Shown: piece by piece, positions 1-6,187 of the stretch
Layout of the letters: each line of letters opens with the position of its first letter
Numbering within the stretch: position 1 is the first letter of the stretch
Source: Candidatus Latescibacterota bacterium
Lineage (GTDB): Bacteria > Latescibacterota > 4484-107
DNA: 8,152 nucleotides
Direction of reading: 5' to 3'
NCBI GenBank assembly: GCA_030613045.1
Contig: JAUWMS010000086.1
Coordinates: 1 to 8,152 of the forward strand
Program-made: the position numbers and the translations under genes
The notes under the pieces: model-generated
Databases searched by the model: none
The model's input: only the letters and a program-made list of their open reading frames with translations
What the model was told of the DNA's origin: nothing

Positions 1-974
1 TCGTAAGCGATTCCGGGATTCTCCCGAATGTACCTTCCCCCGTGATTGTGGAACCAGTACAGGTATTTGCCGTTGGCGCATTTCCAGGCAAAGTTGGCCG
101 CGCGCGGATGTTTCATCAGGCGTCCATCGGCAAAGCGTTGGTATTGGGCCTCGGTCCAGGTATGGCCTTTGTCCCGACTGTAGGAGAAGACCGGATGCCC
201 GTCAATCGTGCGATACACGCAGTAGAACGATCCATCGCTGAGCACGGAGTAGCTGTGTTCCTCCGCGATCGGTCCGCCACCCGGAGGCGTGCGCAGTCCC
301 GCATCGCCGTCTGGGAGCGTCTCCCACGTGATCTTTTCGGGATCCTTTTCCGTCAGGATGTTCCCGCTCTTCAGCAATACGCCTTCCGAACGAGTGAAGA
401 ATCCCGCGCCGAATCCGCCCACCTTGTGGAGCGAAACATACGCCGCCCCGTCGTGGATGAAGGGCTTTCCCACGTTCCAGAAGAAACGTACCTTGCCGGC
501 GTAAGCATTCTCACGGTCAATCGCCATCTCGCGCACGGAAATGGGATGACGCTGTTCCGACCACGTGTGGCCGTGATCATCGCTATACTTAAAAACGAAG
601 TAACCCAGCGAATCCACGCGCCGACACGTGCCGTTCTCATACGGCGGATCGTCCGCGATGACCTCCCGCATATTGTCGCTGTTGTGGTTGTAAAAACAGA
701 AGGCTCGTCCGCCCGGCGCCTTCAGCAGCACCGCATAAGAAGCCTCCGGGCCGTCGGCGGGCTCCACATCCACGGGAGCCGACCAGGTCTTCCCCCGATC
801 CGTGCTGCGCATCGTCACCACGTGCTGGCCCGACTGGCCTTCGTGGCCCGCACCTGTGGTCAGCGCACACAGCCACGCGTCGTCTTCCGTCTTTGCAATA
901 TACGGCTGGTCGCTGTAATACTCGGTCGGAATCTCAGATCCGGTCGTGATGTGGCGGGTATCCAAAATGCTCAT
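1..974 (-). CDS. BNR-repeat sialidase-like protein (partial, C-terminus off window)
   Basis: The frame is open from ATG 974 to the window edge, giving 324 complete codons without a stop. Three Asp-boxes of the SxDxGxTW type are visible: STDRGKTW at residues 57-64, YSDDHGHTW ending at 138 and YSRDKGHTW ending at 273. These mark beta-propeller blades of the sialidase/neuraminidase superfamily. Other sialidase-like stretches are SDQPY (21-25), WNVGKPF (about 166-172) and VYRTIDGHP (253-261). An AGGAG ribosome site lies 7 nt before the ATG. No signal peptide is apparent, so a cytoplasmic location is likely unless the start is wrong. It is the last visible gene of the leftward operon, 71 nt after the epimerase-like gene. 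The family includes exo-sialidases and many related glycoside-binding or hydrolysing proteins, so true sialidase activity is not established. The N-terminal EIP (14-16) sits where classical sialidases carry the F/Y-R-I-P arginine, but that alignment is by eye. Confidence 0.85.
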   Translation of the reverse strand, partial: MSILDTRHITTGSEIPTEYYSDQPYIAKTEDDAWLCALTTGAGHEGQSGQHVVTMRSTDRGKTWSAPVDVEPADGPEASYAVLLKAPGGRAFCFYNHNSDNMREVIADDPPYENGTCRRVDSLGYFVFKYSDDHGHTWSEQRHPISVREMAIDRENAYAGKVRFFWNVGKPFIHDGAAYVSLHKVGGFGAGFFTRSEGVLLKSGNILTEKDPEKITWETLPDGDAGLRTPPGGGPIAEEHSYSVLSDGSFYCVYRTIDGHPVFSYSRDKGHTWTEAQYQRFADGRLMKHPRAANFAWKCANGKYLYWFHNHGGRYIRENPGIAY

Positions 975-1045
975 CCGTTTTCTCCTAAGAGATAGGTCTC
1001 CTGGTGAGTGGTGCTTGGCAGTCTCAAGGGAATATCCGGAGGCAA

Positions 1046-1996
1046 TCAGATTGCGCGAACAACATTCTCCCGCTCCCGGAAGTAGGAGGCGGTGTGTTGC
1101 ACGAGCGCTTCCAATTGTTCGGGATCGGGACGTCCGTACATCGCCGGATAGGGGTCGCCTCCGGGGCCTAACGGCTCAGGCGTGACAGTGCATCCCTCGC
1201 GATTGTATCCGATGACATACAGCGCCATGATCATGGTATCCAGATCGAGCGAGCCGTCGCCCAAGGCGCAACGGTTGGAATCCGCGAGATGCAGGTTCGT
1301 CAGCCGCTCCCCGGCATTTACGAGGGTTTCTCCGATATGCCCCTCCTCCGACTGCATGTGGTACACGTCCCCGTTGATGTGCCGGACCCCGGGGTGATCC
1401 ACGGCGGCGATGTAATCCATCGCGTCCTTGAACGTATGGCAAAAGCTCACCTCCGCGGAACGGATGGGTTCCACAGCCCCTTTGATCTTTGCCTGAGTGA
1501 ACACGTCCGCCACGCCGCGCAGGGTTTCTACGGAACGGTCGAACTCCATATCGTCGCTCTTATCCGGTCGGCCCACCGCACCGGGAACGATCAGACAATA
1601 TCCCGCTCCAAGCTCGCGCCCCAAGTCCACGTTCCGCCGGATATAGTCTATGGCGGCTTGGCGGACGAGACCCCGGTTGCTGGAAAGATCGTTGTCCGCG
1701 GAGAACATCCCGCATATCCCGGCCAGGGCGATCCCGTGATCCGAGAGGATGTTTCGCACTTCCGTCGCCTGGTACCCCAAATCCTTCCCGTACCGATTCC
1801 CGTGCAGCTCGATGAACCGGATCTCCGCGCGCGCCAGGCGCTCCGCCGACCGGCTCAGGGATTCCATCCCGAAGCCCCAGTTGCTCCACGAGAGGTTCAA
1901 TCTAAGCGCCAGCTTCTCCGGAGACGTGCGCTTTAATTGCTCAAACGCTTCTCGGATCGCAAGATTTTTTTGCTCGAAGTGTTGCAGTGCTGGCAT
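1046..1996 (-). CDS. Sugar phosphate isomerase/epimerase-like TIM-barrel protein
   Basis: 316 aa, of the xylose-isomerase-like TIM-barrel superfamily (AP endonuclease 2 / sugar epimerase fold). These enzymes isomerise or epimerise keto-sugars, or cleave related compounds, using a divalent metal. The expected metal-site pattern is visible in order: E176 (in AVEP), D210 with H213 (GDVYH), H236 (HLAD) and E274 (TPEP). An early strand holds IELHG (62-66). The start was placed at ATG 1996 because GAGGAG lies 6 nt upstream; an in-frame ATG at 2065 would add 23 residues encoded by repeat-rich DNA and is unlikely. It stands between the aldo/keto reductase (182 nt upstream) and the sialidase-like gene (71 nt downstream), which fits a shared sugar pathway. 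The substrate cannot be told from sequence; inosose dehydratase, tagatose epimerase and hydroxypyruvate isomerase relatives share this fold. Confidence 0.87.
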   Translation of the reverse strand: MPALQHFEQKNLAIREAFEQLKRTSPEKLALRLNLSWSNWGFGMESLSRSAERLARAEIRFIELHGNRYGKDLGYQATEVRNILSDHGIALAGICGMFSADNDLSSNRGLVRQAAIDYIRRNVDLGRELGAGYCLIVPGAVGRPDKSDDMEFDRSVETLRGVADVFTQAKIKGAVEPIRSAEVSFCHTFKDAMDYIAAVDHPGVRHINGDVYHMQSEEGHIGETLVNAGERLTNLHLADSNRCALGDGSLDLDTMIMALYVIGYNREGCTVTPEPLGPGGDPYPAMYGRPDPEQLEALVQHTASYFRERENVVRAI

Positions 1997-2016
1997 GGGC
2001 TTCTCCTCTATACACC

Positions 2017-2150
2017 ATTTCGGATTTCGGATTGCTGTTCGCGCGCTCAGCTTTGCGTTTTTCACGCTTCACGTTTCACGTTTTATGGTTCGCGCTCTAT
2101 GCACCATGCTCTACGCTTCACGTTTCCCTCCCACCGTTCTCCGGAATCCG
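2017..2150. repeat. Degenerate 7-bp tandem repeats (block A)
   Basis: The gap between the epimerase-like gene and the aldo/keto reductase is built of heptamers. ATTTCGG occurs twice at 2017-2030. From 2060 to 2150 thirteen 7-nt units run in unbroken register: TTTCACG, CTTCACG, TTTCACG, TTTTATG, GTTCGCG, CTCTATG, CACCATG, CTCTACG, CTTCACG, TTTCCCT, CCCACCG, TTCTCCG, GAATCCG. Nearly all end in G, mostly in CG or TG. No gene or RNA is visible in this 182-nt gap. Confidence 0.85.
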
Positions 2151-2178
2151 GAAGTTTCCCTTTTCTCCACCCCCACGC

Positions 2179-3138
2179 TCACCTGTAACGATCTCCTCCC
2201 CACATACTCGGATTGTCCCCGAGGAAGTCATGGAGCGGCTGACTCAGGCTCTCAAGCGCGTTCAGATCGTCCTCTTCCAGGCGGACCCGGATGGCGCCCA
2301 CGTTGTCCTCGAACTGCCCGCGGTTTTTCGCGCCCGCGATGACCGTAGTGACGCCCGGCCGGGTAAGCAGCCAGGCCAGACTCACTTGCGCCATCGTGGC
2401 ATGAAGCCGCTCGCTGAGCGCCCTCAACTGCTCCAGCGCAGGAAACGCCAGAGCCAGGGCCTCGTCCGCATACAGGCGCGTGTGGGTGCGATTGCCCTCC
2501 GGAATGTCGCTGCGTTTTTTGAACTTTCCGGTGAGGAGCCCCTGTCCCAGCGGGCTGTAGCAGATAATCCCGATGTCCTCCCTCTTGCACACATCCACGA
2601 TAGACGCTTCAATGGCCCGCCAAAACAGATTGTAAGGCAACTGGTTGCCGTCCACCGGGCCGTATTGTACGACCTCAGTCACGTCCCCGACTCCGAAGTT
2701 GGACACGCCGATGCTCCGAATTTTCCCCTGTGTTTTCAATCGACACAGCGCCTCCATCGTCTCTTCAAGGGGAACGCTTCGATTGGGCCAATGGATCTGG
2801 TAGAGATCCACGTAATCGGTTCCGAGCCGTCGAAGGCTTGCTTCGAGCGCTTTGGGCACCTGATCTCCGGCCAGATGCTTGCCGATGACTTTGGTGGCCA
2901 CGAGCACCTGATCCCGCCTGCCCTTCAGCGCCCGGCCGAGCACCTCCTCCGAATGTCCGTTCCCGTAAGCCTCCGCCGTATCGAAGAAATTCACCCCCTC
3001 CGCGATGGCCATGTGCACCGCGCGTATGGCCTCCTCCTCATCAATGGGGCCCCACTGGGCGTCGTTCGCCATCGCCCAGCAGCCGAACCCGATTCTGGAG
3101 ACTTCCAGATCGCTTTTCCCCAGTTTTCGATATTCCAT
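2179..3138 (-). CDS. Aldo/keto reductase
   Basis: 319 aa, full length for the family. It is an NADPH-dependent oxidoreductase of the (beta/alpha)8 aldo/keto reductase fold, interconverting aldehydes or ketones and alcohols, probably in the cytoplasm. The catalytic tetrad is complete: D53 and Y58 in FFDTAEAYG, K83 in ATKV and H116 in YQIHWP. Family signatures are GVSNF at 144-148, Q166, YSPLGQGLLTGK at 194-205, and the cofactor-binding run IAGAKNRGQFEDNV at 267-280. The start at ATG 3138 is supported by GGAGG 7 nt upstream. The closest resemblance by eye is to the general YajO/AKR11-14-like bacterial oxidoreductases. It lies only 40 nt downstream of the URO-D-like gene, so co-transcription is likely, and a sugar or sugar-derived carbonyl substrate is the natural inference. 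No defects are visible. Confidence 0.95.
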   Translation of the reverse strand: MEYRKLGKSDLEVSRIGFGCWAMANDAQWGPIDEEEAIRAVHMAIAEGVNFFDTAEAYGNGHSEEVLGRALKGRRDQVLVATKVIGKHLAGDQVPKALEASLRRLGTDYVDLYQIHWPNRSVPLEETMEALCRLKTQGKIRSIGVSNFGVGDVTEVVQYGPVDGNQLPYNLFWRAIEASIVDVCKREDIGIICYSPLGQGLLTGKFKKRSDIPEGNRTHTRLYADEALALAFPALEQLRALSERLHATMAQVSLAWLLTRPGVTTVIAGAKNRGQFEDNVGAIRVRLEEDDLNALESLSQPLHDFLGDNPSMWGGDRYR

Positions 3139-3162
3139 ATCTTTGCCTCCGTTTCCAGATCG

Positions 3163-3197
3163 CTCTCCGCTTCATGCTTCACGCTTCACGCACGACT
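3163..3197. repeat. 7-bp tandem repeats overlapping a stop codon (block B)
   Basis: Five 7-nt units in register: CTCTCCG, CTTCATG, CTTCACG, CTTCACG, CACGACT. The TGA of the URO-D-like gene (3179-3181 on the minus strand) lies inside the third unit, and its last residues are translated from the repeat. The unit is the same as in block A. Confidence 0.85.
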
Positions 3198-4429
3198 TCA
3201 AACATCGCCATTATATTTTCCACAGGCGTGCCGGGCTGAATGTTGTGGATCGTGTTGAACACAAATCCGCCGCCCGGCGCAAACGTCTCGATGCGCTCCC
3301 GCACCTCCCGGCGCACCTCCTCCGGAGTGCCGAAGGGCAGGGTCTTTTGCGTATCCACGCCCCCACCCCAGAACACCAGCCGGTCTCCGTACCGCTCCTT
3401 GAGCAGTTTCGCATCCATCCCTGCCGCCGAACACTGCACCGGATTCAGGATATCCACGCCGGCCTCTATGAAATCATCCAGCAACGTCACCACGGATCCG
3501 CAGGAATGGTAAAATATCTTCCACGAGGTGTTCGCATGAATCCAGTCGTTCAGTTTTTTATGAAAGGGCTGATACAACTCCCGGTACATATCCGGCGAAA
3601 TAAACGTTCCGTTCTGCGTTCCGAAATCCGTCCCACTGATCCCTATGACATCTATTCGATCTCCCACGGCCTCCCGCAGCAGTTTCAGGTTTTTCAGCGC
3701 CACCTCGCACTGCATTTCGTAGATTCCCCGGATGTACTCGGGATGGGTCATGTGCGCTATGTACCACTCCGAGGGCGTGCGAATCCCTTTTGTACGCTTC
3801 AGTCCGGGGCCAGGCAGCGGAGCGACGTCTCCGAATCCCCCCTGTCCAAACCACGATACAATGGAAAAGTCCGTATTTCGATACAGGTCTTCCGAAGTCC
3901 GCCGGAAATACTCCAACTCTTTGTCTCCATACAGCTTGAAGTCTTCTTCAAAATCCCGGGGATCGAGATGGTCCTCGTCTATGGGCTCCTGTCGGACGAT
4001 GCCGTCGAAATAGAAGCCGTCTTTGGGCATCCGTCCCGAAGGCGGGACCGACGTATCCCCCTGCGGGTAGATCAGGAGATCCCCGTTCTCCTGCTCTTTG
4101 ACCACAAAATTTCCCCCCACCAGCGCCTCCGTCCCGTCGAACAAGCGCCAGGGCTTCCAGTTTTCGTTCCAATATCCGAACATTGTCACGGGCGACGGCA
4201 GTCCCACCGTATCTACGCCCAACTTCTCCATCACCTCGAACCCGACCTCGCCAAGCACCTGAAAGGGCTCCCACACCTTGATCGGTATGGATGGAAGCCC
4301 CAACGCCTTGCGCAGCTGCGCGCACGCGCTGGCCGAAATGCCCGTCACCGGCGTGGATCCCAGGTCCACCGGAACCCGATCCGGCTCCTGGTGACGCACG
4401 GCCGCTCGAACCCGCTCTCGTGATGTCAT
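3179..4429 (-). CDS. Uroporphyrinogen decarboxylase (URO-D/MtaA/CmuA) family protein
   Basis: 416 aa, a TIM-barrel protein of the URO-D superfamily. It opens with MTSRERVRAAVRHQEPDRVP, the typical N-terminus of this group. Later landmarks are HSCG at 308-311, NPVQ at 329-332 with C333, WGGGVDTQ at 354-361, and the C-terminal FNTIHNIQPGTPVENI at 391-406. The HxC motif matches the zinc-binding site of corrinoid methyltransferases (MtaA, CmuA) rather than haem-pathway HemE, and no other haem genes are nearby. A methyltransferase or demethylase role in catabolism is therefore more likely than porphyrin synthesis; the substrate is unknown. The start is ATG 4429 with GGAGG 8 nt upstream; the frame stays open for 104 codons further upstream, but that part lies in promoter and terminator DNA. 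The stop codon is inside a CTTCACG heptamer repeat. It is the first gene of the leftward operon, behind the promoter at 4533-4561. Confidence 0.9.
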   Translation of the reverse strand: MTSRERVRAAVRHQEPDRVPVDLGSTPVTGISASACAQLRKALGLPSIPIKVWEPFQVLGEVGFEVMEKLGVDTVGLPSPVTMFGYWNENWKPWRLFDGTEALVGGNFVVKEQENGDLLIYPQGDTSVPPSGRMPKDGFYFDGIVRQEPIDEDHLDPRDFEEDFKLYGDKELEYFRRTSEDLYRNTDFSIVSWFGQGGFGDVAPLPGPGLKRTKGIRTPSEWYIAHMTHPEYIRGIYEMQCEVALKNLKLLREAVGDRIDVIGISGTDFGTQNGTFISPDMYRELYQPFHKKLNDWIHANTSWKIFYHSCGSVVTLLDDFIEAGVDILNPVQCSAAGMDAKLLKERYGDRLVFWGGGVDTQKTLPFGTPEEVRREVRERIETFAPGGGFVFNTIHNIQPGTPVENIMAMFEVVREA

Positions 4430-4453
4430 GATGTTTTCCTCCGTATTTGGGGT

Positions 4454-4495
4454 CAGGATGCAGGGATCAGGGGGACATCCAACCGTGAACCATGA
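4454..4495. repeat. 7-bp degenerate repeats in the URO-D-like leader (block C)
   Basis: Six 7-nt units in register: CAGGATG, CAGGGAT, CAGGGGG, ACATCCA, ACCGTGA, ACCATGA. The first three share CAGG and the last two share ACCRTGA. They lie in the predicted 5' leader between the promoter (4533-4561) and the ATG at 4429. No convincing riboswitch fold was seen. Confidence 0.65.
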
Positions 4496-4532
4496 ATGAG
4501 AAAGCAAACCCCGGCTTCTCCTTGCTTTCCTA

Positions 4533-4561
4533 AATATATATCCCTTCCCGTCAAAAGTCAA
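4533..4561 (-). promoter_or_regulatory. Sigma-70-type promoter of the URO-D/AKR/epimerase/sialidase-like operon
   Basis: On the minus strand TTGACT (4561-4556) is followed after exactly 17 nt by TATATT (4538-4533). Transcription would start near 4526 and leave a leader of about 97 nt before ATG 4429. It is the only good promoter seen upstream of the four leftward genes. Confidence 0.7.
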
Positions 4562-4565
4562 ACAC

Positions 4566-4597
4566 AAAAAACCGCCCGAACTGCCTGGACGGTTTTT
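4566..4597 (-). terminator. Intrinsic terminator hairpin directly upstream of the operon promoter
   Basis: Read on the minus strand, AAAAACCGUCC pairs with GGGCGGUUUUU (11 bp, one U-G wobble) around a 9-nt loop, and the right arm ends in six U. On the plus strand the wobble becomes a C-A mismatch, so leftward use is favoured, although the T-run on the other side would allow bidirectional action. It ends 5 nt before the -35 box, as expected of an insulator against read-through from the right. Confidence 0.7.
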
Positions 4598-4871
4598 GTA
4601 TCCCTTTTTTGAGGAAACGGTTACCTCAGAAAAACTATGGTTCTCGTCTGCACAAAATCCCCGGCGTGGAGACGGCAGAGGTATATGCGGCTGGCCGCAT
4701 TCCTCCCGGAGCCGGCTCGCCCATCCTACAAGTCCCTGCACTCACCAAAGCCTACTCCCATGAACAAAAAAATTCCTGACTATAGCATAAGCCATTTCCT
4801 GGGATTATGGGAAAAAGCCCTTCAGAACCATTCCCCTTGCGAAAAATCAGATTGTTCTATACTGAGTTTCT
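4598..4871. other. Gene-free stretch with short palindromes
   Basis: No supported gene lies here. It holds an imperfect palindrome at 4611-4627 (GAGGAAACGGTTACCTC), a perfect 7+2+7 palindrome ATGCGGCTGGCCGCAT at 4685-4700, and the 10-bp palindrome GAGCCGGCTC at 4709-4718. The 4660-4735 part is GC-rich while 4745-4871 is AT-rich, so the two halves look of different origin. The GC-rich part could be a dispersed palindromic repeat, which one window cannot show. A 47-codon ATG frame on the plus strand (4760-4900) lacks a ribosome site. Confidence 0.5.
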
Positions 4872-4915
4872 CCCAAAAACCAAAACAGCCCCACGGATGA
4901 ACCGCGAGACTGTTT
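4872..4915 (-). terminator. Intrinsic terminator of the minus-strand toxin-antitoxin operon
   Basis: On the minus strand AAACAGUCUCGCGG pairs with CCGUGGGGCUGUUU to give a 14-bp stem (4915-4883) with a UUCAU loop. Three of the pairs are G-U wobbles that work only in the leftward transcript. A U-rich tail (UUUUGGUUUUUG) follows. It lies about 60 nt after the toxin stop codon. Confidence 0.85.
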
Positions 4916-4975
4916 CCAACAGATGGCGCTCCCCTTGCACGCCCACAAAAAATGAGGATTTCCGAGTATCCCGGG

Positions 4976-5365
4976 TCACCATATCACCTCAACCGGATAG
5001 CTGGGAAACACGGTGTCACTGCTAATCACGGGCAGACCCTCTGCAATGCCCTGAGCAATGATGAGTCGGTCAAACGGGTCGCGGTGATAAAACGATAGTT
5101 TCATCATCACAGAAAGGTGACTCAACGCTATAGGCAATACAGTGATTTCGTTCTCCCTGAGTTGCTCCGGGATGATTTCTCCGAATGGCCGGGATAGCTC
5201 AAGCTTGCCAATACTCACCTTGATGGCGATCTCCCACAGACTTGCCGTGCTCAGAAGCACCTCGTTGCCAAGATCGGAAATGAGATTCCGAGCCCGGATT
5301 CTCAGGTCATCACTGCCAGCAATAAACCACAGAAAACTATGCGTGTCGAGCAATACGCGTATCAC
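4976..5365 (-). CDS. PIN-domain toxin (VapC-like ribonuclease), type II TA
   Basis: 129 aa, the normal size of a single PIN domain. It probably acts as a metal-dependent RNase that blocks translation when freed from its antitoxin. The acidic residues of the PIN active site are visible: D7 in LLDTHSFLW, E45 in SLWEIAIK, D96 and D99 in HRDPFDRLIIAQ, and D117 in ISSD. The LDTHxFLW plus HRDPFDR signature points to the COG3744-type PIN subgroup, which usually pairs with Phd/YefM antitoxins, as here. The start is GTG at 5365, not ATG; it shares GTGA with the antitoxin stop, implying translational coupling. A terminator follows about 60 nt downstream. Its sequence is unlike the second PIN toxin of this window, so the two are not recent duplicates. 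Confidence 0.9.
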   Translation of the reverse strand: MIRVLLDTHSFLWFIAGSDDLRIRARNLISDLGNEVLLSTASLWEIAIKVSIGKLELSRPFGEIIPEQLRENEITVLPIALSHLSVMMKLSFYHRDPFDRLIIAQGIAEGLPVISSDTVFPSYPVEVIW

Positions 5366-5586
5366 ATATACTCCCGGAAGTCTTCAAGGGGCTCGTCGAA
5401 GTCGTCGGACATCCTGATAAGACCCCTCGCGCTTCCGAACCTCCGCTGTGGCTTGCGCTCTGTGACCGTAATGAGTCTGACGAGAGGTTGGCCCCCTCTG
5501 GTAATGACGACATCCTCTCCCCCGAGAGCTTGTTCAATAAGCTCTGATAGACACTCTTTGGCCTGGATGATACCGATTTCCTGCAT
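5362..5586 (-). CDS. Phd/YefM-family antitoxin
   Basis: 74 aa antitoxin gene immediately upstream of the PIN toxin and overlapping it by 4 nt. The N-terminal part (IGIIQAKECLSELIEQALGG, residues 4-23, then EDVVITRGGQPLVRL) is the Phd/YefM DNA-binding fold. The C-terminal part (GSARGLIRMSDDFDEPL, then EDFREYM) is the toxin-binding tail typical of this subgroup. The product should neutralise the PIN RNase and, with it, repress its own promoter. GAGGA lies 7 nt before ATG 5586. Its promoter at 5694-5722 includes an inverted repeat that may be its operator. Confidence 0.9.
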   Translation of the reverse strand: MQEIGIIQAKECLSELIEQALGGEDVVITRGGQPLVRLITVTERKPQRRFGSARGLIRMSDDFDEPLEDFREYM

Positions 5587-5693
5587 AGCTATGTCCTCGA
5601 CTCAAAATTCCTTGACGATGTACTTCGGATAGCCTTCAAAGACGCGCTCTACGCTTCGGCGCCCAAGTGGACATGTTTCCTATATTGGCTGAC

Positions 5694-5722
5694 AAAATAC
5701 GACATCCGGATCTAAATGTCAA
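5694..5722 (-). promoter_or_regulatory. Promoter of the minus-strand TA operon with operator-like inverted repeat
   Basis: On the minus strand TTGACA (5722-5717, a perfect consensus) is followed after 17 nt by TATTTT (5699-5694), giving a start near 5687 and a leader of about 100 nt. The spacer is framed by the inverted repeat GACAT (5701-5705) / ATGTC (5716-5720) and contains the palindrome ATCCGGAT. That is the expected position for autorepression by the antitoxin or toxin-antitoxin complex. The operator reading is inference. Confidence 0.75.
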
Positions 5723-5764
5723 CCTTTTTTTACAAAAACAGCCGCTTTGGCAAAGTGAGCCGAG

Positions 5765-6025
5765 ATGGCTGAGCTGAGCGATAGTTTCATAGCCCTGGTG
5801 GAGCGCGGTCAACGATCCCCTTCCATCCATACCCTGGACAAGATAGCCACTGCCTTAGGTATCCCTCTCGCCGAGCTTTTCCAATTTGAAGAAGCCGACC
5901 CGGAAAAGACAAACGCAGAACAAGTACTCCGAAAGCTCATAGAAGGCAGAGGCGTTGACGAGATCACATTCATCGCGGACGTCTCCCGCTTCATCTTCAG
6001 CAAGTTGGAAGGCAAGTCCTCTTAG
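5765..6025 (+). CDS. XRE/Cro-CI helix-turn-helix regulator, N-terminally truncated
   Basis: 86 codons. Residues 4-39 (LSDSFIALVERGQRSPS, then IHTLDKIATALGIPLAELF) match the recognition helix and helices 4-5 of an XRE/Cro-CI DNA-binding domain. The family normally has about 20-25 residues before this point, carrying helix 1 and the start of helix 2, and these are missing. A TGA two codons before the ATG closes the frame, and no good ribosome site is present. Shifting by one nucleotide at about 5758 opens a frame back to ATG 5716, but that runs through the antitoxin promoter and does not resemble helix 1. The gene therefore looks like a remnant cut at its 5' end, or a frameshifted copy. The tail (about residues 46-86) is a short helical segment of unknown role. 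If expressed, it is unlikely to bind DNA normally. Confidence 0.6.
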   Translation: MAELSDSFIALVERGQRSPSIHTLDKIATALGIPLAELFQFEEADPEKTNAEQVLRKLIEGRGVDEITFIADVSRFIFSKLEGKSS

Positions 6026-6040
6026 ATCCGCTTAGATTCG
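6021..6040. repeat. 10-bp tandem duplication at the HTH stop codon
   Basis: CTTAGATCCG is followed directly by CTTAGATTCG, two 10-nt units with one mismatch. The TAG stop of the HTH remnant (6023-6025) is inside the first unit. Confidence 0.7.
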
Positions 6041-6095
6041 CCAAAATCCTGCCGATCCATTTCCTCGCCGAACCCCGCTTCCCGCGAAAAAACTC

Positions 6096-6124
6096 TTGAT
6101 TTCATCCCGCAAGTTTTATATATT
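6096..6124 (+). promoter_or_regulatory. Promoter of the plus-strand TA operon
   Basis: TTGATT (6096-6101), 17 nt, then TATATT (6119-6124). Transcription would begin near 6131, about 57 nt before the antitoxin ATG at 6188. A near-perfect 10-bp direct repeat (TTGGTGAGTT at 6129-6138 and TTGATGAGTT at 6151-6160) lies around and just after the predicted start, offset by 22 bp or about two helical turns, and could bind a repressor. Confidence 0.7.
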
Positions 6125-6187
6125 TCAGTTGGTGAGTTCATTTTTTCATATTGATGAGTTTAACCTGATTTTTCGGGAGGGGGAACG

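Noticed and set aside
1997..2065. 23-codon N-terminal extension of the epimerase-like gene from ATG 2065
   Set aside because: ATG 1996 has GAGGAG at good spacing; the extension is encoded by heptamer-repeat DNA.
1987..3258. Long plus-strand open frame opposite the aldo/keto reductase
   Set aside because: It is antisense to a gene with a complete catalytic tetrad and shows no family features.
3005..4423. Long plus-strand open frame opposite the URO-D-like gene
   Set aside because: It mirrors the codon bias of the real minus-strand gene and has no recognisable domain.
4430..4741. 104-codon N-terminal extension of the URO-D-like gene
   Set aside because: It covers the promoter, terminator hairpin and heptamer leader, and the typical family N-terminus plus a GGAGG site sit at 4429.
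4760..4900. 47-codon ATG frame on the plus strand upstream of the TA terminator
   Set aside because: No ribosome site, no recognisable features, and its 3' end runs through the hairpin that is well explained as the leftward TA terminator.
5602..5678. Short minus-strand frame ending ...EGYPKYIVKEF before the antitoxin gene
   Set aside because: About 24 codons without a start codon, partly made of heptamer-like sequence; it lies in the TA leader and no family was recognised.
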